Positions 1 to 9,468 are shown, counted from the first letter of the stretch. The stretch: DNA of 39,967 nt from an uncultured Anaeroplasmataceae bacterium (GCA_944325695.1 CALVBA010000011.1:1-39967), one strand, 5' to 3'. Numbers and translations are program-made. The notes: generated by a model not told the origin, from the letters alone.

Positions 1-6
1 AAGTAT

Positions 7-12
7 TATAAT
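7..12 (+). promoter_or_regulatory. putative -10 box of the DUF3784-like gene
   Basis: A TATAAT hexamer lies about 40 bases before the ATG at 53. The matching -35 element would fall outside the window, so this is only half a promoter and remains tentative. Confidence 0.35.
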
Positions 13-52
13 ATTCATAAAAGTGATAATATCAAAAAAGGAGAAATAAAAT

Positions 53-388
53 ATGAATATAGGGTTTTTAACATGTATTTTACTTAGTGTATTTTTTAGT
101 ATAATTGCTTTAATATTCACAATTATGCGAGGTAAAGCATCGATTTTAATATCAGGATTTAATACCTTACCAAAGAATGAACAAAAATTATATGATAAAG
201 ATTTTCTGGTACGTGATATGCGTAATTTAATGTTTTTACTAGGATTTATAATGTTAATAGGTGCATTATTATCATATTTTATAACACCATATATAGCTAT
301 TTTAGCTTTTATTATACTCCTATTTATTTTTTTAAAGAATGTATCTTTGGATAATAAAAAGGCATTCTTAAAATATAAAAAGAAATAG
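53..388 (+). CDS. small DUF3784-like membrane protein
   Basis: A 111-aa protein with three predicted membrane segments: residues about 4-24, a pair around 60-80, and about 82-96. The short loop after the first helix has the pattern GKASxLISGFNTLPKNEQ with an acidic/basic RDMRN segment further on. That pattern is typical of the DUF3784 family, small Firmicute membrane proteins of unknown function. The start is supported by an AAAGGAG ribosome binding site at 37-43, nine bases before the ATG. The protein ends in a Lys-rich tail. The gene stands alone, because about 600 bases of gene-free DNA follow it. No function can be assigned. The family call rests on remembered motif resemblance and is moderately sure. 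Confidence 0.65.
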   Translation: MNIGFLTCILLSVFFSIIALIFTIMRGKASILISGFNTLPKNEQKLYDKDFLVRDMRNLMFLLGFIMLIGALLSYFITPYIAILAFIILLFIFLKNVSLDNKKAFLKYKKK

Positions 389-997
389 AAAATCACTTCA
401 ATTATTTTAGTTTTTTTATTATTAATTTTTAAATATTATCTATTGAATTTATATACTTTTACTATTATAATATGGACAAAAGGAAATATTATAAATCACT
501 TAATTAAAAAATGTATAATTTTTGATACATATTATTTAATATTTATCTTTCATTGTAGTTAAATAGTTCGATAGAATTAATACATATGAAATAGATAATC
601 CTTAAAGGTGTAAATTGACTATTTTAAAAGTTATTTAAGATATTGTTTATAGTATGTAAAAAAACATTTTTATATTCTTTTTATTAAAGAATATCTTTTT
701 AGTTATATTTTTTAAATTTTAATAATACGTTTATAAAATAATTTATAAAGAAGTAAATGTTGGTATTTATAATTAAAAAATTAAGTTTAGCATTGCTTTA
801 ATTGGAATTGATCATACATCATTATCAAGTATTTAATCACAAATTATTTTTATTAATTTATCCTATTTAGTCCTGTTATAAAATATTGAAAGTAAAATAC
901 ATCATAATAAACTGATAGTTTATAAAAAAGCCTAGTTTAACGACATAATAAGTGTTATAAATGGATAAAAAAATAGAATAATTTATATGATAAATAA
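389..997. other. gene-free AT-rich intergenic stretch
   Basis: About 600 bases of strongly AT-rich sequence with stops in all frames. I see no convincing small ORF with a ribosome binding site, no tRNA and no clear terminator hairpin after the first gene. It may be decayed sequence or simply a long spacer before the riboswitch operon. Confidence 0.5.
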
Positions 998-1026
998 TTG
1001 ACAATATACGCTTTTTTTTATATAAT
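998..1026 (+). promoter_or_regulatory. consensus sigma-A promoter of the riboswitch operon
   Basis: TTGACA at 998-1003 and TATAAT at 1021-1026 are separated by exactly 17 bases, a perfect housekeeping promoter. Transcription should begin near 1033, about 20 bases before the conserved riboswitch core. The transcript is therefore probably initiated strongly, with control exerted afterwards by the riboswitch and terminator. Confidence 0.85.
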
Positions 1027-1045
1027 TTTATTAGAAAAAAGAATA

Positions 1046-1117
1046 ATTTCCAAAGGCAAAACTAAAGCAATTTAGTGACGCAAAACTATAGGGTCCTAGG
1101 ATGGATAGCCAGCTGCA
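1046..1117 (+). promoter_or_regulatory. c-di-GMP-I (GEMM-I) riboswitch aptamer
   Basis: The conserved GEMM-I core is readable. GGCAAA (1055-1060) comes first. A 6-bp P2 helix follows, ACTAAA (1061-1066) with TTTAGT (1071-1076), capped by a GCAA GNRA tetraloop. Next is GACGCAAA (1077-1084). P3 is formed by CTAT (1086-1089) and ATAG (1105-1108), with the AGGGTC...GGATGG receptor-like strands between them, then CC at 1109-1110. The apical part of P3 is unusually short. The aptamer lies directly downstream of a consensus promoter and directly upstream of an intrinsic terminator, the expected layout for cyclic di-GMP control by transcription termination. The family is well established; the identification here is by motif only. 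Confidence 0.88.
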
Positions 1118-1136
1118 CTTCGTTGCAGTTTTTTTT
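1111..1136 (+). terminator. riboswitch expression-platform terminator
   Basis: AGCTGCA (1111-1117) pairs with TGCAGTT (1124-1130, one G-T pair) around a six-base loop, followed by a run of T to 1136. The 5' arm starts immediately after the aptamer's last conserved CC. Closure of the aptamer base could therefore compete with this hairpin, which would make the switch ON with ligand. That polarity is an inference from the overlap. Confidence 0.85.
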
Positions 1137-1161
1137 ATTATATTTGGAAGGGGTTGAGATG

Positions 1162-4100
1162 ATGAAGCGTAAAACATTGATGTTATTTTTAAGTTTAGGG
1201 CTAATGATATTAACCCTATCAGGTATTGTTTTTGGTCATTTTGTTTATTATAAAGGAAATGATTTTTCAGGAAATACAATTACGATTAAAAATACCTCAA
1301 TTATCAATCCTGCTTCATTAGAAGCTACTTTCAACGAACCTGGAGATTCTTTTGAGTTTATTTTTGGAATTAATAACGAAGATGATACAAACTATAAGGT
1401 AGATTTTAGTTTATCAAGTAGTACAACGATTTTAAACGAACAATTAATGCAAATGATTTATGTGTATCAAAATGATGTTTATTGTGGACTTTTAAATGAT
1501 TTTGTTGGTATCGGTAGTACATCTTTACCACAAAGTAGTTATGTTTTTAAAAATAGTATCAAAAATGAGGCTATTAAAATTAAATTAGAGTTGCATAACG
1601 GTGCTTATGAATTTACAGAAAATACATTGGTATTAAATGTAAATGCTGATGTTAAAACTTTAAATACCCAAACATATAGTGTTGTTTCCACATATGAAGA
1701 ATTAAGACAAGCAATTAACGCCACAAAACAGCTAAATAAAACGATTATATTAAATGGGGATATTACAGTTTCAAACGATCTTTCAATTTCTAATAATGCA
1801 ACAATTGATCTAAATGGATATAGTTTAATTTTAAATGCTAATATCAATTTAAATGAAAATTTAACAGATTTTATTGTTTCTATAATCGATAGTGAAAAAT
1901 TATATCAAATTAGTGGAACAGGAACTTTTATTATAAATGCTAGTCAAGCATTCTTAAAATGTGACTATGACATTTCTTCTTTTATCAATGTTTTATCATA
2001 TAATGAAAATACGTTAATAGACACTTTAAATACATACTTAACTAAAGAAGATTATGTAATTAGTCAGAATAATATAGATATATTAAAATCTTACAAAGCA
2101 TATCTTGGAGTTAATGGATTTAGTTTTACTACAAGTAATGGTTCTGTTACTAATGGAATTTTGGATGTTAGTACGGTCACATCATTTCAAGTTGTGGAAC
2201 TAAGTTTTCAAACAACAGCAAATAGCTATAAAAAAGCGATTAAAGTTTATCCAAATTCAGATGCTACGACAATTTTAAATACTATTTTAAACACTGATTT
2301 GAAGCATTTATATTATTATAGTAGTAATCAAGTTCAAGTAACAAACGATTTATTCTTACCAACTGCGCTAAAACAGTATAATGCAGTTATTTCATGGTAC
2401 AGTTCAAATAGTGACATTTTAACTAGTGATGGTAAGACATCACAAACTGGACAAGGGTCGGTTTCTCTACGAGCAACGATTAAAATTAATAATCAAGTTT
2501 TAACATACGATTTTAATTTAACAGTCATGAAACAAGATGATAAGATGCGATTACAATATCTTATCTCGAAAATTAGCCCAATTGTAATAGAAGGATTATA
2601 TGAATCAAATGGTAAAACATTACCAACAGCTAATGATTATACAAATTATACTAGTGGAGAATCATTAGGAATTGAAGATATTCAATATCAATTAAATAGT
2701 GCCTATTATTATTTAACATTTAATACGGCTAATAATTTACTTTATTTAAATCAAGTTACTTTCCAAAAATATGCGGTTATTCAAATTCAAGCTACTTTTG
2801 ATAGCGGTAATGTTGAAGAGGGAAGTATCAATATTGAAATTCGTTTAAGCCATAGTTCAGAACTACAAACGCTAGTTTATGATTATGTTCAAAATTATTT
2901 AAATAGTGTTGATGTTTTAGCAAATATTTTACAAACAAGAGATCAAGTTGGAATTTTAAATGAAAATGGAGATTTCTTGATGGTTGATAGCTATATGGGA
3001 ATTAAACTTTCTTATGCTATTTCAACAGCTACTTATGGCGATATCATCACTTTAGTTGAAGAAGATGGTTTAACAAAAGTCTGTGTTGATTTAACAAAAT
3101 TAAAATTAACAACTAGACGTGTTCCAATAACAGTTAATATTGTTATTGATAATGAAATTGCTGTTTCTAAAGATTTACATTTTAATGTGCCTGGAGCTTT
3201 AACAAAAGATAATTTAAGCATTACAACGACAAATCAATTAAACATGCTTTACAATGTAAAGTTACAAGCGATGCAGCAATTAGCTACTTCTGCTACTTAT
3301 GATGGAAGTAAAAGCTTAAGTGATATTACTCTTACGGAAGTTTTAAATTTAAAACCATATTTATTAACTTATGATGCTGAAAATACGCGTTTATTACGCT
3401 TTGAACGTGGAGAAAATGACGATTTAGTAGACTATTATGATTTATCAACATTTATCCATTTAATATCATGGGCTCAACAAACGACAGTAAGCGATATTCC
3501 TTCTGATGTAATCAAGAGTATTCCACAAAAATTTAGATGGATTCAATCAGATGGAGCAGAAACCTTAAGCGATGGTGAAATTACTGTTATTTTAGAATAT
3601 AGTGGTCGTTATTCATTCTTCCAAAATCAATTTTTAAAATATATTAATGTTGGAGATAATAAATTAAGTTCAAGTGATATTTTAAGTTTAACTAACTTAT
3701 TAGTTGATGCCAACTTTTCAAAATTGATTACATGGGCAACTTCTACAACAACAAATATTGTAAGTGATATAATTGATACCGATTTAGGATCATTAGTTGA
3801 CTATCCAAATGATTCTAAAGCAACAATTAATAACTTAGAAGAAGAAGTTATTAATTACTATGTTTATTCACAACTTAATGCATATTATGATTCTTTTGTG
3901 GAAACTTGGCAACAAGTTATAACACGCTTAGATCAAACAGCTAGTAAGCAAACGTTTGTCGATCCAATCTTTCCAATGATTATCTCTTGGATGAATACTA
4001 CTAATGATGTTAATTTAAAAGATCAAATTGATGCTGCATTTGGAGCAGGAACAACCGATTTATTGTTTGCTGATAGTGGTATTACAAGTTTTGCAAGTGA

Positions 4101-5790
4101 GTATACAAAAAACTTATTAGGAACAAAATATAATTCTACTTCGCAAAATGAATGGAATGTTTTAAAATACTATGGTTATACGATTATGGGAGTAACTGAT
4201 GTTGGAATCTTTGTTAATGAAGATGGTACAGATCGTTATACTGCTGGAACAGCCACAAGCGGAGTATCAGAAAGTTCTAGTTCATGGGGAACAACATACG
4301 TTCGTCTAACTTCAGCTTATCAAACAACATTAACAAATGCGATTAATGCAGATAGTTTTTATACTAATATTGCAACAGTTTTATCATGGAGTCAAAGTAC
4401 AACTAACATTGCAACAGCATATAGTTCAGTTTTACAAATTCAATTAGGAACAGCTATTGAAGATGGATTTACGATTACTCTTGATGAGAAAACATCAGAT
4501 GGGAAAATTACTGTATCTTATATGGAATATTTAGTTATTGCTAATTTCATTAATCTACAATTACCATCCAAAGTTAATTCTTCACTAAAATCGACTATAG
4601 CAGATGTTTATTTAACTGATTTATCATTAGATTTAACATTTGCTGATAATGTTATTTCAAGCCAGGATAATATGAGTCTTTTAAACAGTATTTCAGGTGG
4701 AGTTTTAGAAGATTTTAACACGATTATGGCAGCAATTACAGCTGATAAAGATCACAATCCTGAAACATGTACTAGTGGTGATTGTCCAACGTATATTGAT
4801 GGTTTAAAAACAATTAGTCAAGACGAGTATAACTATGTTATTAACCATTTTTCAAATGTTAGTGGATTTGCAGAAGCTTTTGCACAATTTGTTGTTTTAC
4901 CGGATAATGATGATCGTAGTTTAGATACTGATGAGATTAATAATTTACAAACATATATTAAAGATATTCTTGGATATACCGATGGAAGTTATTTCAATTT
5001 TATCGTATTAAATACATTTGATACAGATGATACGCGATTATTCAATGACATGATTAAATATTTTATTAACTTAAATGATTTATCGCTAGTTGGTTCGGAA
5101 AATCAAAAATTAATTGAGAATTCTGAATATGCAAATGAAATTTTTGAAACAGTATCAGATAGTATCGTTAATAGTATTCAACAATTATCTCTAAATTACA
5201 TCGCATTGACTGATGTAGAATCAATTAGAAATTTTATTAATTTAGAATATTTAGATTTACACGGTAATACCGATTTAGATAATATTTATGGTTTAACAAT
5301 CTTAGATAATGGAAAATTACGATATTTAAATATTAGTAATACAGGAATTAACTCATTATACCTACAACCATTATTAACTCGTTTATATGTTAACTATACA
5401 AGCATTAATACTACTTCACAGCCAATTTATATATATAGTGTGGAAGGAATAGAGTATCTATTTATAATGGATTCTTCAATTACATCAGATGATGTTGCAG
5501 CTATGAATTATTTATATATGTTAAAAGAAATAACAAGTATATCATATAAATACATGCAATTACCAACTAAGATTTATACTTTAGAAGGCGGAAATGTTGT
5601 AAGTGTTGATGTTGAATGGGATGCGATTAGTGGTTATATAAGAATTGAGAATTTAGCTAATAACTTAGTTCGTGCAACAAGAACTAACACAGGGGCATCA
5701 CATGCCGTTTTAAGTGCTACAGTAAATTATAATACAGGAAGTTTTACACGCTATTTTGAAATTGATTTAACAGAAATTACGAATGTATGA
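1162..5790 (+). CDS. giant exported Ig/LRR surface protein, riboswitch-controlled
   Basis: A protein of about 1542 aa. The ATG at 1162, with GGAAGGGG at 1146-1153 eight bases upstream, is chosen over the adjacent ATG at 1159. The same frame extends back to a GTG at 1075, but that lies inside the riboswitch. The N-terminus is Lys/Arg-rich followed by one hydrophobic segment (about 5-28), a signal peptide or anchor. Residues about 170-230 carry a DLNGYSL-type beta-helix-like segment. Residues about 370-457 resemble an atrophied Ig-like domain (WYSSNSDILTSDGK). Residues about 765-1080 contain four copies of a motif around [ST]W..xTT (Trp 770, 858, 943, 1076). Leucine-rich repeats occupy about 1340-1455, then a beta-rich end. 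There is no LPXTG motif or C-terminal membrane helix. It probably acts outside the cell as an adhesin or matrix protein; the ligand is unknown. It ends in TGA, four bases before the next ribosome binding site's core. Confidence 0.85.
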   Translation: MKRKTLMLFLSLGLMILTLSGIVFGHFVYYKGNDFSGNTITIKNTSIINPASLEATFNEPGDSFEFIFGINNEDDTNYKVDFSLSSSTTILNEQLMQMIYVYQNDVYCGLLNDFVGIGSTSLPQSSYVFKNSIKNEAIKIKLELHNGAYEFTENTLVLNVNADVKTLNTQTYSVVSTYEELRQAINATKQLNKTIILNGDITVSNDLSISNNATIDLNGYSLILNANINLNENLTDFIVSIIDSEKLYQISGTGTFIINASQAFLKCDYDISSFINVLSYNENTLIDTLNTYLTKEDYVISQNNIDILKSYKAYLGVNGFSFTTSNGSVTNGILDVSTVTSFQVVELSFQTTANSYKKAIKVYPNSDATTILNTILNTDLKHLYYYSSNQVQVTNDLFLPTALKQYNAVISWYSSNSDILTSDGKTSQTGQGSVSLRATIKINNQVLTYDFNLTVMKQDDKMRLQYLISKISPIVIEGLYESNGKTLPTANDYTNYTSGESLGIEDIQYQLNSAYYYLTFNTANNLLYLNQVTFQKYAVIQIQATFDSGNVEEGSINIEIRLSHSSELQTLVYDYVQNYLNSVDVLANILQTRDQVGILNENGDFLMVDSYMGIKLSYAISTATYGDIITLVEEDGLTKVCVDLTKLKLTTRRVPITVNIVIDNEIAVSKDLHFNVPGALTKDNLSITTTNQLNMLYNVKLQAMQQLATSATYDGSKSLSDITLTEVLNLKPYLLTYDAENTRLLRFERGENDDLVDYYDLSTFIHLISWAQQTTVSDIPSDVIKSIPQKFRWIQSDGAETLSDGEITVILEYSGRYSFFQNQFLKYINVGDNKLSSSDILSLTNLLVDANFSKLITWATSTTTNIVSDIIDTDLGSLVDYPNDSKATINNLEEEVINYYVYSQLNAYYDSFVETWQQVITRLDQTASKQTFVDPIFPMIISWMNTTNDVNLKDQIDAAFGAGTTDLLFADSGITSFASEYTKNLLGTKYNSTSQNEWNVLKYYGYTIMGVTDVGIFVNEDGTDRYTAGTATSGVSESSSSWGTTYVRLTSAYQTTLTNAINADSFYTNIATVLSWSQSTTNIATAYSSVLQIQLGTAIEDGFTITLDEKTSDGKITVSYMEYLVIANFINLQLPSKVNSSLKSTIADVYLTDLSLDLTFADNVISSQDNMSLLNSISGGVLEDFNTIMAAITADKDHNPETCTSGDCPTYIDGLKTISQDEYNYVINHFSNVSGFAEAFAQFVVLPDNDDRSLDTDEINNLQTYIKDILGYTDGSYFNFIVLNTFDTDDTRLFNDMIKYFINLNDLSLVGSENQKLIENSEYANEIFETVSDSIVNSIQQLSLNYIALTDVESIRNFINLEYLDLHGNTDLDNIYGLTILDNGKLRYLNISNTGINSLYLQPLLTRLYVNYTSINTTSQPIYIYSVEGIEYLFIMDSSITSDDVAAMNYLYMLKEITSISYKYMQLPTKIYTLEGGNVVSVDVEWDAISGYIRIENLANNLVRATRTNTGASHAVLSATVNYNTGSFTRYFEIDLTEITNV

Positions 5791-5803
5791 TAGGAGGGAT
5801 ATT

Positions 5804-8767
5804 ATGAAAAAAATAGTGCTTGGATTAATAATTTTGCTTTCTTTTGTGAGCGTATCATACGCCTATTTTACCTATAATATCCTTTCTAATGACATTAATG
5901 TTACATATCAACCGACAAGCAAAAGTTTGATTGTTGTCGATGAACAATCAATTTATGATTATGCTAACTATTATTACTTAAATCAAGGGGAAGCTAATTT
6001 ATCTAGTGGTATTGCCACTAAAAAATTTACAATGCAACTTTCTAAAGATATTCAATTACATGATGATTTAATTATCACAAGTGATTGTCATATCGATTTA
6101 AATAACTTTAAATTAGATTTAAATGGTCATAGTTTACAAGTGAAAAATCAATTTTATGGTACTGTAAATATATATAATGGGTCAATAATTGATAATACTT
6201 CAACATTTAATATTATTGTTGATACTCCACATGCTTATGTATACTTTCCTGAAGATATAACACCAAATGTTGTCAATATTTCTACCGATGCGTTTTTAGA
6301 TAGTGTTTTCAAATATATTTACTTTTACATGCATAATTATCAATTATACAATGTTGAAGATTTATTAAATATGCAGACACTAGATACAAATCGTCATTGT
6401 ACATTACAACATACCGGAGACAATCCATGTATTTATACTTATACCGATCTAGAGTTAATAACAAATTTTAAATCATATGATGATCTAAAAATAACTTATC
6501 AATCAAAAGATGAAAGTATACTAACTAATAGTGGAAAAATTGTTAGTAATGGTAATGTCGTACTAACTGTAAATCTTTCTTATCTAGATGTAGTAAAATC
6601 ACAAGATTTTAATATTCATGTTGTTAATTCTACTGAATATGCTCAAGCAAGTGTACTTTCGTTATTAGAGTGGTTTTCATTATACGAATCATACGATGAA
6701 AACAATACTTTTACAAAATACGTTTTTACAAGTAGTTTTATGTTACCTGTTAATGATAATTATTTTGGGGGAACCTTTATTTATACAGTTTACGATGAAA
6801 ATGATGGAGTTATTGCAACTAGTGAAACACAAAATGATTATTTTAAATTAAGCGGTGATGGTAACTACTATATTGTAAGCTTAAATAAATATGTATTTAA
6901 AATGTCAATCCAAAATGATACATATACATCTGACAAATTTGCTATTGAAGGGAACTTCCAAAATGTAATCGTTGATGATAGTGCGTATGCATTAGGGGTT
7001 TTACGCGAATTATACGGCGATAGAATTATTATTTCTGAAGATGTAAGAGGATATGAAGGATATACAAGCATAACTTTATTAACTGAAAATGTATCAGCCA
7101 CATATAATCGTTTAGAATCTTTAGATTATAGTTTAATTAATAATGATGATGGAACATATGAAATTTCTGGAGATATTTTACGTGTTTCAGCTAGTAGAAC
7201 ATTAGATCCAAATATTACACAAAACGTATTTTTACAAGTAACATTTACTTTTAAATTAGAAGATGGCCAATTAGAACAAACTGTTATAACATTACAAGTG
7301 CCAATTTCATTTGAAACTCAAGATAGTGGTACAGGAATTGATGATTTCTCGCCATATTATGTATATTTCAATCGAGAATTTGCAACTTTCACTAATAACT
7401 ACACGTATCGAGATTTTTCAATTCCGTTATCATTTGGGTCACGTTTTCCTGTTTATAAATGGCGTATTTTTAATAGTGCAAACGAGGAAGTAACAGATTT
7501 AGGTTTATTTACAATAACGATTTTATATCAAAATCGACATTACAATATGGCTTCTTTGACATACGCTGAATTAAAGGCGATGGTCGAATCGGGAACGGCC
7601 AAAACATATGTCGATATAGATCAATTTAAAATTTCAAATTTAGATGAAACATATTATTTTGCCTATATCCCATGTTTTGATGTTGGTGGAGAAATCGTTT
7701 ATGATAATAGTTTTGTAAGCGTTGATACTTATCCATTCGTTAGTGAATTAATTATTCCAGGAATTGTCCGTTATTATTCTGAAGGAAATAGCTATGGTGA
7801 AGAAGCATTTACAAGTTCTGTTTTATATAAAGAAATTTTTGAATTGTTTAATTCTAACACGACATATGTCGATTTAGAAACTTTTATAATTGCTTCACAA
7901 TTACCACAACATATTGAAGCATTAGATTTTAGTAGTCGTTCAGATATTACTAGTTATAAAGGAATTAATTTATTAACGGGATTAGAATCTTTAAACTTAA
8001 GTGGTGTTAAATTGGGAAGTAATAATTTGATGAACTCATCAAATCAAATTACAGAAATTACGTATATATCACAAATGACTAGTCTTCGAATTCTAAATTT
8101 AACAGGGACAGTTATTAGTGATTACATCGGTTCAAATAACACAACTATGCCATATCCAAGTGGATCAAATAACCAATTCTTAGCTACACTATCAAATTTA
8201 ACATCTTTAGAAGAATTGTATTTAGCAAATAATGAAATCTATGAATTTTCTGATTTAACATTGTTCCCAAATCTAAAGAAAGTTACAGTTTTAGGTAATA
8301 CATTTACCTCTTCATCTTCATGGATTGGTGGAGTTTTCGAAGCAATCGTTAATGCTATTTATGGGACACAAGGAATTACGAACCAATCAACATTTATTTT
8401 ATTACGTGGTAATGGTGTTGAATTAGATTATCAAGATACTGGGGAAGAAAATGAGATTATTTCAGCATTAATGAATATTGAATATCAAGATTATCTTCCT
8501 ATTGGAATGGATATTTCTTATGCTTATAGTAATTTTTCAACAAGTTTATCTGATTATGGATTGAGTGCAACGACAACTATTTCAACAAACGGGTCTAATT
8601 ATAATCTTCACAGTGGAACATTAAGTTTTGGTTATGTAGGTGATGCTACTACTTCAACACAATTTTATATAAATTTACGTTATGTGTATAGCGGAGGTAT
8701 CTTCGGTGGAGGAGATCAAAACATCGATTATCGCGTTAATTTTAGAATTACGAGAATAGAGGTGTAA
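5804..8767 (+). CDS. second giant exported Ig/LRR surface protein
   Basis: A 987-aa protein, start chosen at the ATG at 5804 because AGGAGG sits at 5792-5797. The N-terminus is a short MKK hydrophobic segment ending SVSYA|YFT at residues 16-23, resembling the signal peptides of TasA/SipW-type matrix proteins. A DLNGHSL beta-helix-like segment (about 74-130) and an Ig-like segment (about 187-275) follow in the same order as in the preceding gene. Leucine-rich repeats lie at about 702-842, and a Gly/Tyr-rich beta domain closes the protein. The two giants therefore look like diverged paralogues with a common architecture. There is no sortase signal or transmembrane anchor at the C-terminus. It is co-transcribed with its neighbours, with a 13-base gap to the previous stop. 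Adhesion or matrix function is inferred from architecture only. Confidence 0.85.
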   Translation: MKKIVLGLIILLSFVSVSYAYFTYNILSNDINVTYQPTSKSLIVVDEQSIYDYANYYYLNQGEANLSSGIATKKFTMQLSKDIQLHDDLIITSDCHIDLNNFKLDLNGHSLQVKNQFYGTVNIYNGSIIDNTSTFNIIVDTPHAYVYFPEDITPNVVNISTDAFLDSVFKYIYFYMHNYQLYNVEDLLNMQTLDTNRHCTLQHTGDNPCIYTYTDLELITNFKSYDDLKITYQSKDESILTNSGKIVSNGNVVLTVNLSYLDVVKSQDFNIHVVNSTEYAQASVLSLLEWFSLYESYDENNTFTKYVFTSSFMLPVNDNYFGGTFIYTVYDENDGVIATSETQNDYFKLSGDGNYYIVSLNKYVFKMSIQNDTYTSDKFAIEGNFQNVIVDDSAYALGVLRELYGDRIIISEDVRGYEGYTSITLLTENVSATYNRLESLDYSLINNDDGTYEISGDILRVSASRTLDPNITQNVFLQVTFTFKLEDGQLEQTVITLQVPISFETQDSGTGIDDFSPYYVYFNREFATFTNNYTYRDFSIPLSFGSRFPVYKWRIFNSANEEVTDLGLFTITILYQNRHYNMASLTYAELKAMVESGTAKTYVDIDQFKISNLDETYYFAYIPCFDVGGEIVYDNSFVSVDTYPFVSELIIPGIVRYYSEGNSYGEEAFTSSVLYKEIFELFNSNTTYVDLETFIIASQLPQHIEALDFSSRSDITSYKGINLLTGLESLNLSGVKLGSNNLMNSSNQITEITYISQMTSLRILNLTGTVISDYIGSNNTTMPYPSGSNNQFLATLSNLTSLEELYLANNEIYEFSDLTLFPNLKKVTVLGNTFTSSSSWIGGVFEAIVNAIYGTQGITNQSTFILLRGNGVELDYQDTGEENEIISALMNIEYQDYLPIGMDISYAYSNFSTSLSDYGLSATTTISTNGSNYNLHSGTLSFGYVGDATTSTQFYINLRYVYSGGIFGGGDQNIDYRVNFRITRIEV

Positions 8768-8770
8768 GGT

Positions 8771-9376
8771 ATGAAAAAAACATTACATTTAGGATTAATT
8801 ATTATATTAATTTGTTTAACATTTTCGGTATCTTACGCCTTATATACCTTCGTTAAGACCCTTCCTGAGTTAGATGGTAATGTAGGACATTTAGAATTTT
8901 CATCTGAATTATATAAAGGGCAAGATTTTGATTTTGATGGAATTATTGATATTGATGAATCAGGAGAAGAAATCTATAATCCACTTGCAACCGGAATCAC
9001 TTTAACCAATATTTATCCAAGTCAAGTTTTGACATACCGTTTAAATATTCAAAATACTGGCTCAACAATTATGAGTTTCAAATTAGAATTAGATGAAGGC
9101 ATTTCAAGCAATCAAAATTTAAAAGTATTTAGTATCAAATGTAATGATACCCCATTTTTCTTATATAACGTGAGTAGTTCTAATAAGATTTTTTATGAAT
9201 ATGAAGGGAAAATCTTACCAAATGAAAGTACTTATGTTGATATCAAAATAACATTTGAAACGTATGATGTATTACAAGAAAATGGGATAAATTTGACATT
9301 TGAAGAATATCAAACATATCAAGGAATAAGCATTCCAACGACTAATTTATTTAATACAGTAGGAGTTTCAGTTTAA
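8771..9376 (+). CDS. TasA-like exported protein (tentative)
   Basis: A 201-aa protein starting three bases after the previous stop, with GAGGTGTAAGGT as ribosome binding region. The signal segment (about 4-23) ends SVSYA|LYT, nearly identical at its end to the signal of the gene before. The mature part has an Asp-rich patch (DFDFDGIIDIDESGEE, about 54-69). It then has Ig-fold-like stretches: YPSQVLTYRLNIQNTG near residue 90 and a later LPNESTYVDIKITFE near 150. A pro-x-ser/asp turn followed by NTG is the pattern seen in TasA, camelysin and related biofilm-fibre proteins. The length (about 200) also fits. No sipW-like signal peptidase is encoded in the window. The family call is an inference; the export signal is clearer. 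Confidence 0.6.
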   Translation: MKKTLHLGLIIILICLTFSVSYALYTFVKTLPELDGNVGHLEFSSELYKGQDFDFDGIIDIDESGEEIYNPLATGITLTNIYPSQVLTYRLNIQNTGSTIMSFKLELDEGISSNQNLKVFSIKCNDTPFFLYNVSSSNKIFYEYEGKILPNESTYVDIKITFETYDVLQENGINLTFEEYQTYQGISIPTTNLFNTVGVSV

Positions 9377-9468
9377 ATTATATCTTAATAAAACCACATC
9401 AATTTATTAAAAAAAATAATAGAAAAAGCATTAAAAAAATGATATTATAAATTAAGGAGTTGGTTAAA

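Noticed and set aside
1075-1161. Extension of the first giant gene upstream to a GTG at 1075
   Set aside because: This part is the riboswitch and terminator. The hydrophobic signal and ribosome binding site fit the ATG at 1162.
9377-9468. A promoter for the DUF1576 gene with TATTAT at 9443-9448
   Set aside because: No acceptable -35 is found 17 bases upstream, so it was not listed as a feature.
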